From Actinomycetes bacterium (GTDB lineage: Bacteria > Actinomycetota > Acidimicrobiia > Acidimicrobiales > JAKAOS01): a stretch of 5,520 nt of DNA. Made by a program: the position numbers and the translations under genes. A model generated the notes under the pieces. That model had not been told where the DNA came from. It saw only the letters and a program-made list of their open reading frames with translations, and ran no database searches. Numbering within the stretch: the first letter of the stretch is position 1; each line of letters starts with the position of its first letter. Below, one piece after another: positions 5,394-5,520 of the stretch. The stretch lies in the NCBI GenBank assembly GCA_021790615.1, contig JAJYGW010000396.1, positions 1 to 5,520 on the forward strand, read 5' to 3'.

Positions 5394-5423
5394 GCGCGGC
5401 CCGCCCGCTCGGGCAGGCCGCGC
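5394..5423. terminator. Long hairpin between convergent genes, probable bidirectional terminator
   Basis: Arms gcgcggcccgcccg (5394-5407) and cgggcaggccgcgc (5410-5423) pair at 13 of 14 positions with one C/A mismatch and a very short loop, so the innermost pairs would open. It begins 3 bp after the nitroreductase stop and directly touches the stop of the proposed - strand gene. There is no T-run. Its position between converging genes and its length make it the best terminator candidate in the window. Confidence 0.6.
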
Positions 5424-5520
5424 TCAGTCGGGCGGCCGCCAGAGCGCGTGCGGGTCGTCCTCCTCGGGCTCTCCCGCTGCGCGACCGGCCTCCGGAGCCC
5501 GGGGCTCGGGAGGAGCGGCT
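5424..5520 (-). CDS. C-terminal tail of an unidentified - strand protein (partial)
   Basis: On the - strand the frame is open from the window edge to a TGA at 5426-5424, giving 31 visible residues rich in Ala, Pro and Glu and ending GEPEEDDPHALWRPPD. An acidic run followed by a tryptophan near the C-terminus looks like a natural flexible protein tail rather than random GC-rich translation. The coding extent to the left is bounded by a strong hairpin that also ends the convergent nitroreductase gene, which supports a real gene end. There is no domain in the visible part, so no function is suggested. Confidence 0.5.
   Translation of the reverse strand, partial: AAPPEPRAPEAGRAAGEPEEDDPHALWRPPD

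Overview
The window is very GC-rich, with strong G/C third-position bias, GTG and TTG starts and few stop codons. Gene content is typical of a high-GC actinobacterium. The sigma-factor tail followed by a one-TM protein with a short two-cysteine extracytoplasmic motif reminds me of Acidimicrobiia, but that placement rests on memory of protein families, not on a search.

Layout from left to right. (1) 1-174 (+): C-terminal end of an ECF-type sigma factor (region 4). (2) 175-281: a gap with a 14-bp perfect palindrome and a 17-bp tandem duplication. (3) 282-1160 (+): a single-pass membrane protein, probably the partner or anti-sigma-like regulator of that sigma factor. (4) 1161-1207: a short convergent gap with a GC-rich hairpin. 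(5) 1208-2542 (-): an MFS exporter of the EntS/macrolide-efflux-like (MFS_3) type. (6) 2543-2930: a divergent control region of about 390 bp with an AT-richer island, a 12-bp palindrome, an 11-bp-stem hairpin, a TAGGCT -10 element and a possible 15-codon leaderless upstream ORF. (7) 2931-3875 and 3878-4711 (+): an ABC-2-type exporter, ATPase then permease, 2 bp apart. (8) 4797-5390 (+): an FMN-dependent nitroreductase-family protein, 85 bp after the permease and separated from it by a 7-bp inverted repeat. (9) 5391-5423: a hairpin between convergent genes. (10) 5424-5520 (-): the probable C-terminal tail of an unidentified protein.

The left part is a sigma factor/membrane regulator pair. The centre is a divergent pair of efflux systems (MFS against ABC-2) sharing one regulatory region, and the ABC genes may be followed by read-through into the nitroreductase. 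An export and detoxification role is plausible, but substrates cannot be read from the sequence. No mobile element, CRISPR array, tRNA or rRNA is visible. I see no clearly new multi-gene system. The least ordinary feature is the divergent region, where a candidate leaderless mini-ORF ends in a GTGA overlap with the ABC ATPase start.
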